Assembly (NCBI GenBank): GCA_937916005.1
Contig: CALGIA010000326.1
Coordinates: 1-22,739 of the forward strand
Origin: an uncultured Rhodospirillaceae bacterium
GTDB lineage: Bacteria; Pseudomonadota; Alphaproteobacteria; MPNO01
Direction: 5' to 3'
DNA length: 22,739 bases
Position numbers and translations under genes: made by a program
Part shown: in pieces, positions 15,707 through 22,482 of the stretch
Layout of the letters: each line of letters starts with the position of its first letter
Position numbering within the stretch: position 1 is the stretch's first letter
The notes under the pieces: generated by a model
Seen by the model: the letters and a program-made list of their open reading frames with translations, nothing else
Databases searched by the model: none
What the model was told of the DNA's origin: nothing

Positions 15707-16507
15707 CTAGGCGAGCACCTTTTCGGCGTTTTTGTAATCGAACGGTTCCGGTTCGATATCGCCATCATAGATTGCCTGAATTCTGTCATTACTCAAAGGA
15801 AAACTGAACTCCGCATTGCGCATCAATATGCGCTGGCGTAGCTGGGCGACAACGAGCTCGCCCATTTTTTCAAAATCCGCATCGGACCAGTTTTCTTCGT
15901 CGAGCCCGAGAATACCGGCCAGCATATGTTGGAATTCGTCTTCATAGATTTTCGCGCAGCATTCGGCGATCAGCTTATCCGTTCCGCTACGTTCTTTCAG
16001 ACGCATGCCTTCCCGGAATAATGTGCAGTAGCCGCCTTCGGTGAATTTGCTGGCGCGGACACCGAGCGCGCCGTGGTCCGCATTGTGGGCATGGCGCAGC
16101 CGGGTCAGCGCCTGATCTTCTTCCCAGGTTTCGATTGTGTGCGGGTCGAGGGGTGGCGTCCCATCGTCCCTGATGGCGTCATAGGTGTCGGCGAAGGCGC
16201 AGTAATGGGTGAACTCGTCATGCAGCATCTCGATGACGCCCAGCACTTCCTTGCGGGACACGCCGGAATCGATTTTCGGGAACGCTTCCTGCAGCCGGGT
16301 CAGGGGTCCCATGAACACGCCCATGTTCTTGTGTTCGCCGATGCCCGAGCCGTTGAACTCCTTGCTCGCCTGACGCCGCAACCAGGCCAGATCCGCCGCC
16401 AGGTCGCGCACGGGCGAATCCCAATAGGTCCGGACCACTTCGGCCTCGCCCGCCCAGAGCGGCGCGGACAGCGCAATCAGTTTTTCAACGTTTTTGCTCA
16501 ATGCCAT
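15707..16507 (-). CDS. Ferritin-like putative di-iron protein
   Basis: A mostly helical 266-residue protein with two ExxH motifs about 93 residues apart: Glu98-F-T-His101 (HDEFTHY) and Glu191-F-Q-His194 (EDEFQHM). A further glutamate (Glu157 in TEGGY) precedes the second, matching the E...ExxH...E...ExxH layout of four-helix di-iron carriers and oxygenases. I do not recognise the subfamily, and it is longer than storage ferritins, which favours an oxidase/oxygenase or oxidative-stress role. The start is placed at MALSKN; the open frame runs further upstream but that part is antisense to cutA. It diverges from cutA with 87 bases between starts. Located next to the Rieske genes, it could be an accessory oxygenase, but that is speculative. 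Confidence 0.72.
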   Translation of the reverse strand: MALSKNVEKLIALSAPLWAGEAEVVRTYWDSPVRDLAADLAWLRRQASKEFNGSGIGEHKNMGVFMGPLTRLQEAFPKIDSGVSRKEVLGVIEMLHDEFTHYCAFADTYDAIRDDGTPPLDPHTIETWEEDQALTRLRHAHNADHGALGVRASKFTEGGYCTLFREGMRLKERSGTDKLIAECCAKIYEDEFQHMLAGILGLDEENWSDADFEKMGELVVAQLRQRILMRNAEFSFPLSNDRIQAIYDGDIEPEPFDYKNAEKVLA

Positions 16508-16531
16508 GGCGTGTTTCCGTTTTCTTGTTTG

Positions 16532-16547
16532 ACTCACGATTTTGAGT
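16532..16547. promoter_or_regulatory. Inverted repeat ACTCA-N6-TGAGT between divergent genes
   Basis: A perfect five-base inverted repeat with a six-base centre lies in the 87-base spacer between the divergent ferritin-like and cutA genes. TTGACT, which could be a -35 box for cutA, overlaps its left arm (16528-16533). The symmetry and position suit an operator, but the arms are short and chance is quite possible. Confidence 0.3.
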
Positions 16548-16594
16548 AATCCTAGACCAATACCCTTTCCCGTCAAAGCCACCGGAGCAAGATC

Positions 16595-16921
16595 ATGTCC
16601 CAATGTCTGGTCTATATGACCGCCCCGAATGATGACGAAGCGATTGCAATCGCGCGGGCGTTGGTCGACGAACAGCTGGCGGCCTGTGTGAACATCATGG
16701 GAGCCATGCGGTCGGTCTATCGCTGGCAGGGCAAAATTCAGGAGGATGCGGAAATTGTCCTGATCGCCAAAACCCGCAGCGATCTGGTTCCCGCCCTGAC
16801 CGAGAAAATCAGGGATATCCATTCATATGACTGTCCCTGCGTGGTCAGTCTTTCCATCGACGGCGGAAATCAGGAATTCCTCGCCTGGATCGATGGGCAG
16901 ACCCGTTCCGATACACCGTGA
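16595..16921 (+). CDS. cutA: Divalent-cation tolerance protein CutA
   Basis: A 108-residue CutA1-type protein, which forms a compact trimer with a ferredoxin-like fold and is linked to copper and other divalent metal tolerance. The signature is clear: ARALVDEQLAACVNI, then VYRWQGKIQEDAEIVLIAKT and the SYDCPCVVSL segment. Length is standard. GGAG seven bases before ATG 16595 fixes the start. The deiodinase-like selenoprotein gene follows on the same strand after 82 bases with its own ribosome site, so the two may share a transcript. The region between them (16922-17003) shows no terminator. Confidence 0.93.
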   Translation: MSQCLVYMTAPNDDEAIAIARALVDEQLAACVNIMGAMRSVYRWQGKIQEDAEIVLIAKTRSDLVPALTEKIRDIHSYDCPCVVSLSIDGGNQEFLAWIDGQTRSDTP

Positions 16922-17003
16922 TGTGACTTCACAGGGCTGGGTACTGTTGCTAGCCTGTCGCCGGTAAGCCCAATTTCGCCGTGAATAATGAGGAGCGATA
17001 AAA

Positions 17004-17687
17004 ATGCCAGATACTGTCAAGACCAGTCCGGTCACCCTTGAAGAATACGGCGCCATGGATATGGCGACCCGGCGTCAGCTGTGGATTGATATTTCCGATA
17101 TCAGCGAAGAGCAGTTCGATGCCCATATGGCCACGGAAAAAGCCCGCGAAGCCATCGTGCCGAAAGTCGGGTCGGTAGCGCCGGATTTTGTCGCCGATGT
17201 GCTGGGCGACAATCGGAAACGTACGGGTGAAAAGATCCGGCTGTCCGATCTTCGCGGCAAGCCGGTCGCCATCGCCTTCGGCTCCTATACGTGACCCCCG
17301 TTTCGTAACAAGGCCGTGCGCCTTAACGAACTCTACGCCACGTACAAAGACCGGGTTCAGTTCTACATCATCTATATCCGTGAAGCGCATCCGGCCAACG
17401 GCTGGCAGGTGCCCAACAATCTGATTGATGACATCCTGGTCCCTGAACCCACCACGGACGACTCGCGGACCGAGGTCGCCTCGGCCTGCCAGATTGCGCT
17501 CGATCTTCATATGCCCATGCTGATCGACAGCATCGACAATGATATCGACAAGAACTATGTGGGCTTGCCCATGCGGCAGTTTCTGATCGATGCGGACGGC
17601 AAGATCGCCTATGCGGGCGACAAGGGCCCGTTCGGCTGGAACGACGAAGCTTTCGAGGACTCCCTCAAGAAAGTGCTCGCCGGATAG
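17004..17687 (+). CDS. Iodothyronine deiodinase-like selenoprotein (TGA at 17292-17294 read as Sec97)
   Basis: A thioredoxin-fold protein of 227 residues once the in-frame TGA is read as selenocysteine. The frame continues without break from GSYT through TGA to PPFRNK, which is the deiodinase active-site motif. From memory of mouse DIO3 (Sec170), residues Ser -3, Thr -1, Tyr +27, Glu +30 and His +32 are important; here they are Ser94, Thr96, Tyr124, Glu127 and His129 (YIREAHPANGW). The C-terminal AGDKGPFGWN also matches deiodinases. A hairpin begins six bases after TGA. ATG 17004 has AGGAG eight bases upstream. There is no signal peptide. Bacterial homologues are unlikely to act on thyroid hormone; a redox or reductive dehalogenation role is possible. 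Annotated mechanically, it would appear as two broken genes. Confidence 0.93.
17300..17331 (+). promoter_or_regulatory. Bacterial SECIS-like hairpin of the deiodinase-like gene
   Basis: The mRNA just after TGA 17292-17294 can fold. A lower stem pairs GTTTCGT (17300-17306) with ACGAAC (17326-17331), with one bulged U. An internal loop follows, then a perfect five-pair upper stem AAGGC/GCCTT (17310-17314 and 17320-17324) with the apical loop CGTGC. A G is second in the loop, 22 bases after the TGA. This matches the known layout of bacterial SECIS elements, which lie in the coding sequence directly downstream of the Sec codon and bind SelB. Confidence 0.75.
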
Positions 17688-17700
17688 TCTGGCGTTCTGA

Positions 17701-17742
17701 AGACAGCAGAAACCCTCGTTCCGGCGGGGGTTTTTGCTGTCT
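17701..17742. terminator. Bidirectional intrinsic terminator
   Basis: A long hairpin pairs AGACAGCA (17701-17708) with TGCTGTCT (17735-17742), then AAACCCTC (17710-17717) with GGGGGTTT (17726-17733), around a short loop. T-rich flanks occur on both strands. It lies 14 bases after the selenoprotein stop and touches the stop codon of the convergent DUF6134-like gene, so it can end both transcripts. Confidence 0.8.
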
Positions 17743-18385
17743 ATTTCCGGTCCGTATCGATGATGGAGCCGTCCGAGCCGATGGCGCGCATTTTTACCAG
17801 CAGGCCGTCGGCGCCATACCACAGCTCCCGCGCCAGGTCGCCGGTGATGCGGAAATGGCGCGTGTCGTATTGCCGGCCGCCCATGGCGATGCGCACCGCC
17901 TCACCGCCCAGCACCTTGATGGGCGCCAGGGTGGCGTTTTCCGAGTCGATCAGTTCGGTCTGTTTGACAGTCGCCATGTTCCAATAGCCGGAAATCATGG
18001 CGCCGGGCGGCGCGATGGTTTTGCCTTTCGGCCCCTCTGCGATCAGCCCTTTGGGCCCCAGGGTTACCCGGCCCTTGATCGGGTTACCATTGTCATTGGT
18101 TTCTGCCCGGTAGGCTGCAATGCGCCCGCCACGCCATGTTTCGCGCGAGGATTTTTCGTACTTGTAGACGGTCATGAACATCATGCGCACCTCGACCTTT
18201 ACGTGCGTATCGACCAGCAGCGCGCCGTTGTCGCGCCTGAAGGTAATCACATGGCTGCCGATCACGTCGCCATTGCGCTTGACGACGTAGTCGAGCCGCA
18301 GGGAGTCCGGTGTCGGGGGCTGGTGTCCCGCCGCCCCCAGCAGCAAGGGCAGTAAGACGAGCATCATTAAGGCCCGGCGGGACAT
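17741..18385 (-). CDS. Exported DUF6134-like protein
   Basis: A 214-residue protein with a Sec-type signal peptide: basic MSRRA, a hydrophobic run MLVLLPLLLGAAG and a likely cleavage near residue 20 (Ala-Gly-His). The mature part (DYVVKRNGDVIGSHVITFRR, then MTVYKYEKSSRETWRGGRI and ETNDNGN) resembles the DUF6134 family of beta-rich periplasmic proteins of unknown function. Its ATG overlaps the stop of the dCTP deaminase gene (TGATG), so it is the last gene of the methyltransferase, deaminase, DUF6134 series. A bidirectional terminator lies at its 3' end. The family call is from memory of pattern and moderately secure; no reaction can be inferred. Confidence 0.78.
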   Translation of the reverse strand: MSRRALMMLVLLPLLLGAAGHQPPTPDSLRLDYVVKRNGDVIGSHVITFRRDNGALLVDTHVKVEVRMMFMTVYKYEKSSRETWRGGRIAAYRAETNDNGNPIKGRVTLGPKGLIAEGPKGKTIAPPGAMISGYWNMATVKQTELIDSENATLAPIKVLGGEAVRIAMGGRQYDTRHFRITGDLARELWYGADGLLVKMRAIGSDGSIIDTDRK

Positions 18386-19494
18386 CAGGAATATTTGCGG
18401 AACTGCTTTGCCAGTTTCAGCCCCTGTCCCTGATAAGATGACCCGATATCCATGCCGTACAGCCGGTCCGGGGTGGCGGTAAGGCGTTCATATTGCAGCC
18501 TTCCGACGATCTGTTCGTGTTCCAGCAGAAACGGCACGTCATGGGATCGCACCTCAAGCACGCCCCGGCTGCCACCGGCATTTCCACTTGGATCATAGCC
18601 GAAGCCGGGATCGAAAAAACCTGCATAGTGAACCCGGAATTCACCCACCAACGTGTCATAGGCGATCATTTCGGCGGCATGATCCGGCGGGACGGTGATC
18701 GCTTCCCGGGTCGCCAGGATATAAAAATCATCCGGGTTGAGGATGATGCCTTTGCCCGTGGCAAGGATCGGTTCCCAGAAATCCAGTGGATCGTAATAGT
18801 CGATCATTCCCAGATCGACCACGGCGGTGTGCTTCTTGGCGCGATATCCCATCAGGCCCGATTGGGCATCGCCGCCGAGATCGAGCTTCAGGCTGATCGA
18901 GGCGTGTTCGCGCACCTCGCCCCGGTCGAGCTCGCAATCCACCAGCCCGAATTCCTCATGGAGACGCCACAGCGCGTCGGCGTCGATGGCGGCCTGGCCA
19001 CGGCGCAGGCGAAGCTGGGTCAATGTGGCGCCCATGCGCACGAAAATCGAAAACGCGCGCGGCGACACTTCGGCATAGAGCGGCCCGGCATAACCTTCCC
19101 GGACCAGATCGAACCGTGTGCCGTAATCGCTGATCAGCCGGGTGAAGACGTCGAGCCGACCGGTCGAGCTTTTCGGGTTGGCGAAGGCGGAAATCCCGTC
19201 CGGCAGGGCAAGCGATTCCAGCAGGGGCACCACATAGACGCAGTCCTTCTCCAGTACCGCGCCATTGGTCAAATCCACCGCGTGCATGCCGAACTGGCGG
19301 ATTTTTTCCTCGACGGTCGTCTCGGGGCCGGGCAGGAAACTCGCCTGTACCCGATAGGCCGTCGCGCCGAGGCGCAAATCCAGGCTCGCCGGCTGAACCA
19401 TTTCGCCGTTGATCGGGACGGACGCCGTGATTGCGCCCTGGTCGATCAACTCCCGAATGGCCTGCGACGGGAAAATTCCAGTGTGGTCGGTCAT
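18385..19494 (-). CDS. dcd: 2'-deoxycytidine 5'-triphosphate deaminase, double-length form
   Basis: A 369-residue enzyme that deaminates dCTP to dUTP for thymidylate synthesis. The family motifs are present in the first half: QPASLDLRLG (34-43), NPKSSTGRLD (106-115) with the substrate-contacting Lys-Ser-Ser and Arg113, and YAEVSPR with Glu142 at the expected catalytic position. The second half (HTAVVDLGMIDYYDPLDFWEP, LNPDDFYILATRE, VGEFRVHYAGFFDPGFG) repeats the dUTPase-like fold, giving about twice the length of the E. coli enzyme; such long forms are common in alphaproteobacteria. It starts 61 bases after the methyltransferase stop and shares one base with the next gene, so an operon is likely. 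Confidence 0.88.
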   Translation of the reverse strand: MTDHTGIFPSQAIRELIDQGAITASVPINGEMVQPASLDLRLGATAYRVQASFLPGPETTVEEKIRQFGMHAVDLTNGAVLEKDCVYVVPLLESLALPDGISAFANPKSSTGRLDVFTRLISDYGTRFDLVREGYAGPLYAEVSPRAFSIFVRMGATLTQLRLRRGQAAIDADALWRLHEEFGLVDCELDRGEVREHASISLKLDLGGDAQSGLMGYRAKKHTAVVDLGMIDYYDPLDFWEPILATGKGIILNPDDFYILATREAITVPPDHAAEMIAYDTLVGEFRVHYAGFFDPGFGYDPSGNAGGSRGVLEVRSHDVPFLLEHEQIVGRLQYERLTATPDRLYGMDIGSSYQGQGLKLAKQFRKYS

Positions 19495-19555
19495 GGCGGC
19501 AACTTATCAGCAATGTCCCCCCGGTCCAACGACAGGTGAGCCGGAAATCGAAATA

Positions 19556-20350
19556 TTACCCCGGTTTGCGGGCCAGGAACGCATGGCCCTTTACGTCAAA
19601 GGCCCGGGCGTTGGGCTCGCCGCCCGCGCCGCCGAAAGTATCGATTCCGGGTCCGATTTCCACATCGACGAAGCCGCAATTTTCCAGCATCTTTTTCCAG
19701 CCCGCACACGGCAGGCCACCGGCAATTCACGCAGTCCATAAATCAATGTTGCGGATGGCGGCCTCCGGCACCGGCTTGCCGTTGGCGATATCGGCGAATT
19801 GGAGATGTCCGCCCGGGCGCAACACCCGCATAACTTCGCCGAACACGCCCTTCTTGTCGGCGCACAGATTGAACACGCCGTTGCTGATCACAACATCGGC
19901 CGCATTGTCCCTGATCGGCATGGCTTCCAGCAGGCCTTCGCGGAATTCGACCTGGCCGAGCCCCATCCGGGACGCCGTGGCGCGGGATCTGGACAGCATT
20001 TCCTTGGTCATGTCGACGCCGATGACCTGGCCACCCGGCCCCACCAGATCGGCCGCGACAAAGCAATCGAACCCGCCGCCCGAACCCGCATCGACCACCG
20101 TTTCGCCCCGCACCAGCGGCCGCAGTGAAAACGGGTTGGCGACCCCGGCAAAGCTTTCGACCGCTTCATCGGGCATGGGATCGACGATTTTGGAGTCATA
20201 CCCTAGCCGTTCCGCCAGGGGCCGTCCCGTATGAAAATGAAATTCGCCGTGGGGGTCGATGGCGACCTCCCGGTATTTGTTTTTAACTTCCTCGCGCAAC
20301 ATTTCCGCGTCGACGGCAATGTCTTTCGCGATTTCCGTTGTATCGGCCAT
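19556..20350 (-). CDS. ArsM/UbiE-like SAM-dependent methyltransferase, selenoprotein (TGA at 19729-19727 read as Sec208)
   Basis: A 264-residue class I methyltransferase if the in-frame TGA is read as selenocysteine. The SAM site VVDAGSGGGFDCFVA is at 86-100 and the ArsM-like ISNGVFNLCADK follows. The frame then reads LWTA-TGA-IAGGLP and runs on for 56 more residues (GWKKMLENCGFVDVEIG, DTFGGAGGEPNARAF) to TAA. Homologues have Cys in this LW-x-x-C-I-A-G motif, the third arsenic-binding cysteine of ArsM. The earlier ArsM cysteine (SNCVxNL) is Gly158 here, so arsenite may not be the substrate. ATG 20350 has GGAGG ten bases upstream; in-frame sequence before it is not protein-like. A SECIS-like hairpin follows the TGA. 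It heads the deaminase/DUF6134 operon. Confidence 0.9.
19698..19718 (-). promoter_or_regulatory. Bacterial SECIS-like hairpin of the methyltransferase gene
   Basis: Downstream of the TGA, on the minus strand, TGGCCTGC pairs with GCGGGCTG (eight pairs, three of them G-U type) around the five-base loop CGTGT. The G in second loop position is 18 bases after the TGA. The apex GC-CGTGT-GC is nearly the same as that of the deiodinase-like gene (GC-CGTGC-GC). Position and shape fit a bacterial SECIS element read by SelB. Confidence 0.7.
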
Positions 20351-20375
20351 TGGAAAATTTCCTCCGATTATGAAA

Positions 20376-20401
20376 CCTGTCCCAATTCTAAACGGGACGG
20401 G
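20376..20401. promoter_or_regulatory. Inverted repeat in divergent spacer upstream of the methyltransferase gene
   Basis: CCTGTCCC (20376-20383) and GGGACGGG (20394-20401) pair over eight bases, one of them G-U, around a ten-base AT-rich centre. It lies 26 bases upstream of the selenoprotein methyltransferase start, in the 134-base spacer shared with the divergent dehydrogenase gene. It could be an operator for either gene or a leader hairpin; only the symmetry is observed. Confidence 0.35.
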
Positions 20402-20484
20402 TTCAGGAATCCAACTATCACATTGTTCCACCCGGCCATGAATGAGACGATCCTGGTGTGCTAATTAAGGACAGGATCGGCAAA

Positions 20485-21483
20485 ATGGCGTCTTCGAAAA
20501 AATGGGTGGCGGTGACGGCGACGGATGATTTCCCCGTCGCGCTCGCGCCCGTCCGCCTGGCGGTCAAGGGGGTTGCCCCCCTGCGGGTCGTACCCCTGCC
20601 ATTCAGCCCGTTGAGCCCGACTGAGGAAACGCACTTCGCCGGCCTGCTTAAGGGCGCGGCGGGAATGCTGCTGCGGCCCGGATATGTAACCCGCACATTG
20701 CTCGACCAACTGCCCGATCTGCGCGTGGTCGCGGTTCATGGCGCGGGCGTCGACCAGGTTGACGTGGATGCCTGTACAGAACGCGGCGTACTGGTGACCA
20801 ATGCGCCCGGCGCCAATGCGGATGCGGTGACCGAGATGGTGATCGCCCTGATGATCAGCCTGGCGCGCCGCCTGCCGGAAAGCGCCGCCCGGGTGCGCAC
20901 CGAGCGGGTCTGGGGCGAGGCGCGCCATACCGGCGGCGAACTCCGGGGCAAGACCCTGGGGTTGATCGGGCTGGGCCAGATCGGCCGGCGGGTCGCCGGA
21001 ATTGCGACGGCCATCGGCATGAATATCCGCGCCCATGACCCGGCTTTAACGGCGGCGGAAATCCGCGCCCGGGGCGCCAAACCGTCGAGCCTGGACGCCC
21101 TGCTGGCGGGCTCCGATTTCATCTCGCTGCACGCGCCTCACATTCCGGCGACCCATCACATAATCAATCAGAAATCGATTTCCAAAATGAAAAAGGGCGC
21201 CTACCTGATCAACGCGGCGCGCGGGCCTCTGGTCGATGAAACCGCGCTGGCCGCGGCGTTGAAACGGGGCAGGCTGGGCGGCGCGGCGCTGGATGTTCTG
21301 GAGGGCGAGCCGCCGGACCCGTCAAGCGCCATTTTCGATGCGCCCAACATCATCTTGACGCCCCACATGGCGGGCTCAACCGTCGAATGCCTGGATACGA
21401 TCGCCCGCGTCGCAGCCGAGGACATCGCCCGGGTGTTGCAGGGAAAACGACCGAAACACCCGGTCAATGGGCTCGGACGATAG
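20485..21483 (+). CDS. D-2-hydroxyacid dehydrogenase (phosphoglycerate dehydrogenase-like)
   Basis: A 332-residue NAD-dependent hydroxyacid dehydrogenase. The nucleotide-binding motif GLGQIG is at 162-167 and the catalytic trio is Arg246 (NAARGPLV), Glu275 (LEGEPP) and His294 (LTPHMAGST). No ACT domain follows, so it is a PGDH-like enzyme of secondary metabolism or catabolism rather than the regulated SerA type. The frame opens at a GTG at 20458, but ATG 20485 (MASSKK) is preferred for its AGGA eight bases upstream. It is divergent from the methyltransferase gene. It has the same fold as the dehydrogenase at 2279 but differs in its motifs, so they are not recent duplicates. Confidence 0.9.
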   Translation: MASSKKWVAVTATDDFPVALAPVRLAVKGVAPLRVVPLPFSPLSPTEETHFAGLLKGAAGMLLRPGYVTRTLLDQLPDLRVVAVHGAGVDQVDVDACTERGVLVTNAPGANADAVTEMVIALMISLARRLPESAARVRTERVWGEARHTGGELRGKTLGLIGLGQIGRRVAGIATAIGMNIRAHDPALTAAEIRARGAKPSSLDALLAGSDFISLHAPHIPATHHIINQKSISKMKKGAYLINAARGPLVDETALAAALKRGRLGGAALDVLEGEPPDPSSAIFDAPNIILTPHMAGSTVECLDTIARVAAEDIARVLQGKRPKHPVNGLGR

Positions 21484-21725
21484 ACGGACCTGCATCTTTA
21501 GTCCAGTTTTCAGGTACGGCATATTGGCTAATCGACACTATTACTTTGCCCGGTTTTAATCATTAATAAATCATTTTTCGAAAGATTTTGGTTTGTAACA
21601 GGATATGTCGCATCGAATACTTTTTTCCGGACTGATTGTATTGACATCGAACGCCGAATTTCCGTTTCATGTCTGATATTTGAAACATCGATTTCCGAGA
21701 ATTGAAAAGTTCCAGAGGATTTGCA
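21484..21725 (+). other. AT-rich intergenic region upstream of the chemoreceptor remnant
   Basis: About 240 bases without a supported gene and clearly poorer in G+C than the rest of the window, especially 21536-21700. TTGACA at 21643-21648 is a consensus -35 box, though no good -10 box follows at the right distance. AGAGGA (21714-21719) sits six bases before ATG 21726. I take it as the old promoter and leader of the broken gene that follows. Confidence 0.45.
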
Positions 21726-22408
21726 ATGTCACAATCAGACAAAATTTCCGGGAACACCGGAATTCCCGCAACCGATGATTCCGAGATTTCCGTAACCGAC
21801 AGCGACCCGGCCGATGCCGGTTCGCGGGCTGATGAGCACGCTGACATCACTGAAAATTCGCGCCAGACTGAATTTGGGCTTCGGCGCCATGGTCGTGCTG
21901 ATGGCGACCCTGGTGGGTGTGACCCTCTTTGAGATTTCAGCGATTTCGGACCGCAACACCCGGATCGTGAATCTCCGGGTGCCGAATGATTACCGGAAAC
22001 CAGTCGTTCAAGGCCGATAGAGCCGCTGTCTGGAATGGCATCAAACATTCCCGGGCCAGGATGGACCAGCTTTCCAGCAATTGGACCAACCCGGCCAATG
22101 TCAAAAAGTGGGCCGAGTTTAAATCCATCCTGGACGAGTTCGAGATCGCCCAGGCCAAGGTGGAAGCCGTCGCGAAGACAGCGGACGAACAGCAAGGCGC
22201 CGCGACCAAGGAAATCGCGGTCAATACCGAACAGGTGGCAAGCGGCACCCAGGAGGTTTCGGCCAGCATTCTGGAAGTCAATGATGCGGTCAAGGACACC
22301 GGCAGGCATTCCAGTGAAGTGCTCCAGGCCGCCGGCGAACTGACCAAACTGTCCAGCGTGCTGCGAAGCGAAGTGGACAGCTTCCTGAACGATATCAAGG
22401 CCGCGTAA
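21726..22408 (+). pseudogene. Methyl-accepting chemotaxis protein, internally deleted and frameshifted remnant
   Basis: Pieces of one or more chemoreceptors lie in three frames. A short frame with a good ribosome site starts at 21726 (MSQSDKISGNTG) and is not recognised. From 21832 a second frame encodes a typical receptor start: SLKIRARLNLGFGAMVVLMA, a membrane helix, then FEISAISDRNTRIVNLRVP. It breaks near 21984. The next frame resumes at 21986 with MITGNQSFKADRAAVWNGIK, part of the same four-helix sensor, and jumps near residue AVAKTADEQ to the extreme C-terminal coiled coil (VASGTQEVSASILEVND to LNDIKAA). HAMP and the signalling hairpin are missing. At least two deletions are implied, so it cannot signal. 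A terminator follows the old stop. Confidence 0.8.
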
Positions 22409-22430
22409 CTTTCCGAACAAACGACACGAC

Positions 22431-22465
22431 ACGGCGGTCTCCCCTGACAGGGAGGCCGCCGTTTT
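22431..22465 (+). terminator. Strong intrinsic terminator
   Basis: ACGGCGGTCTCCC (22431-22443) pairs with GGGAGGCCGCCGT (22450-22462) over thirteen bases, with one G-U pair, around the loop CTGACA, and is followed by a run of T. It lies 22 bases after the chemoreceptor stop and just before the end of the convergent monooxygenase gene, so it may serve both strands. Confidence 0.85.
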
Positions 22466-22482
22466 CGTTGGGGCTGCCTATA

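Noticed and set aside
17316..17687. A separate GTG-initiated gene after the TGA in the deiodinase-like gene
   Set aside because: It has no ribosome site, lacks the active-site half of the fold, and is in the same phase as the upstream part; reading TGA as Sec restores the full family length and motif.
19727..20350. Methyltransferase ending at the TGA, or a nonsense-mutated pseudogene
   Set aside because: The downstream 56 codons keep protein-like, family-like sequence with no decay, the TGA sits exactly on a conserved Cys column, and a SECIS-like hairpin follows.
21832..22408. Programmed frameshift joining the chemoreceptor fragments
   Set aside because: No slippery sequence is evident and a frameshift would not restore the missing sensor, HAMP and signalling segments.
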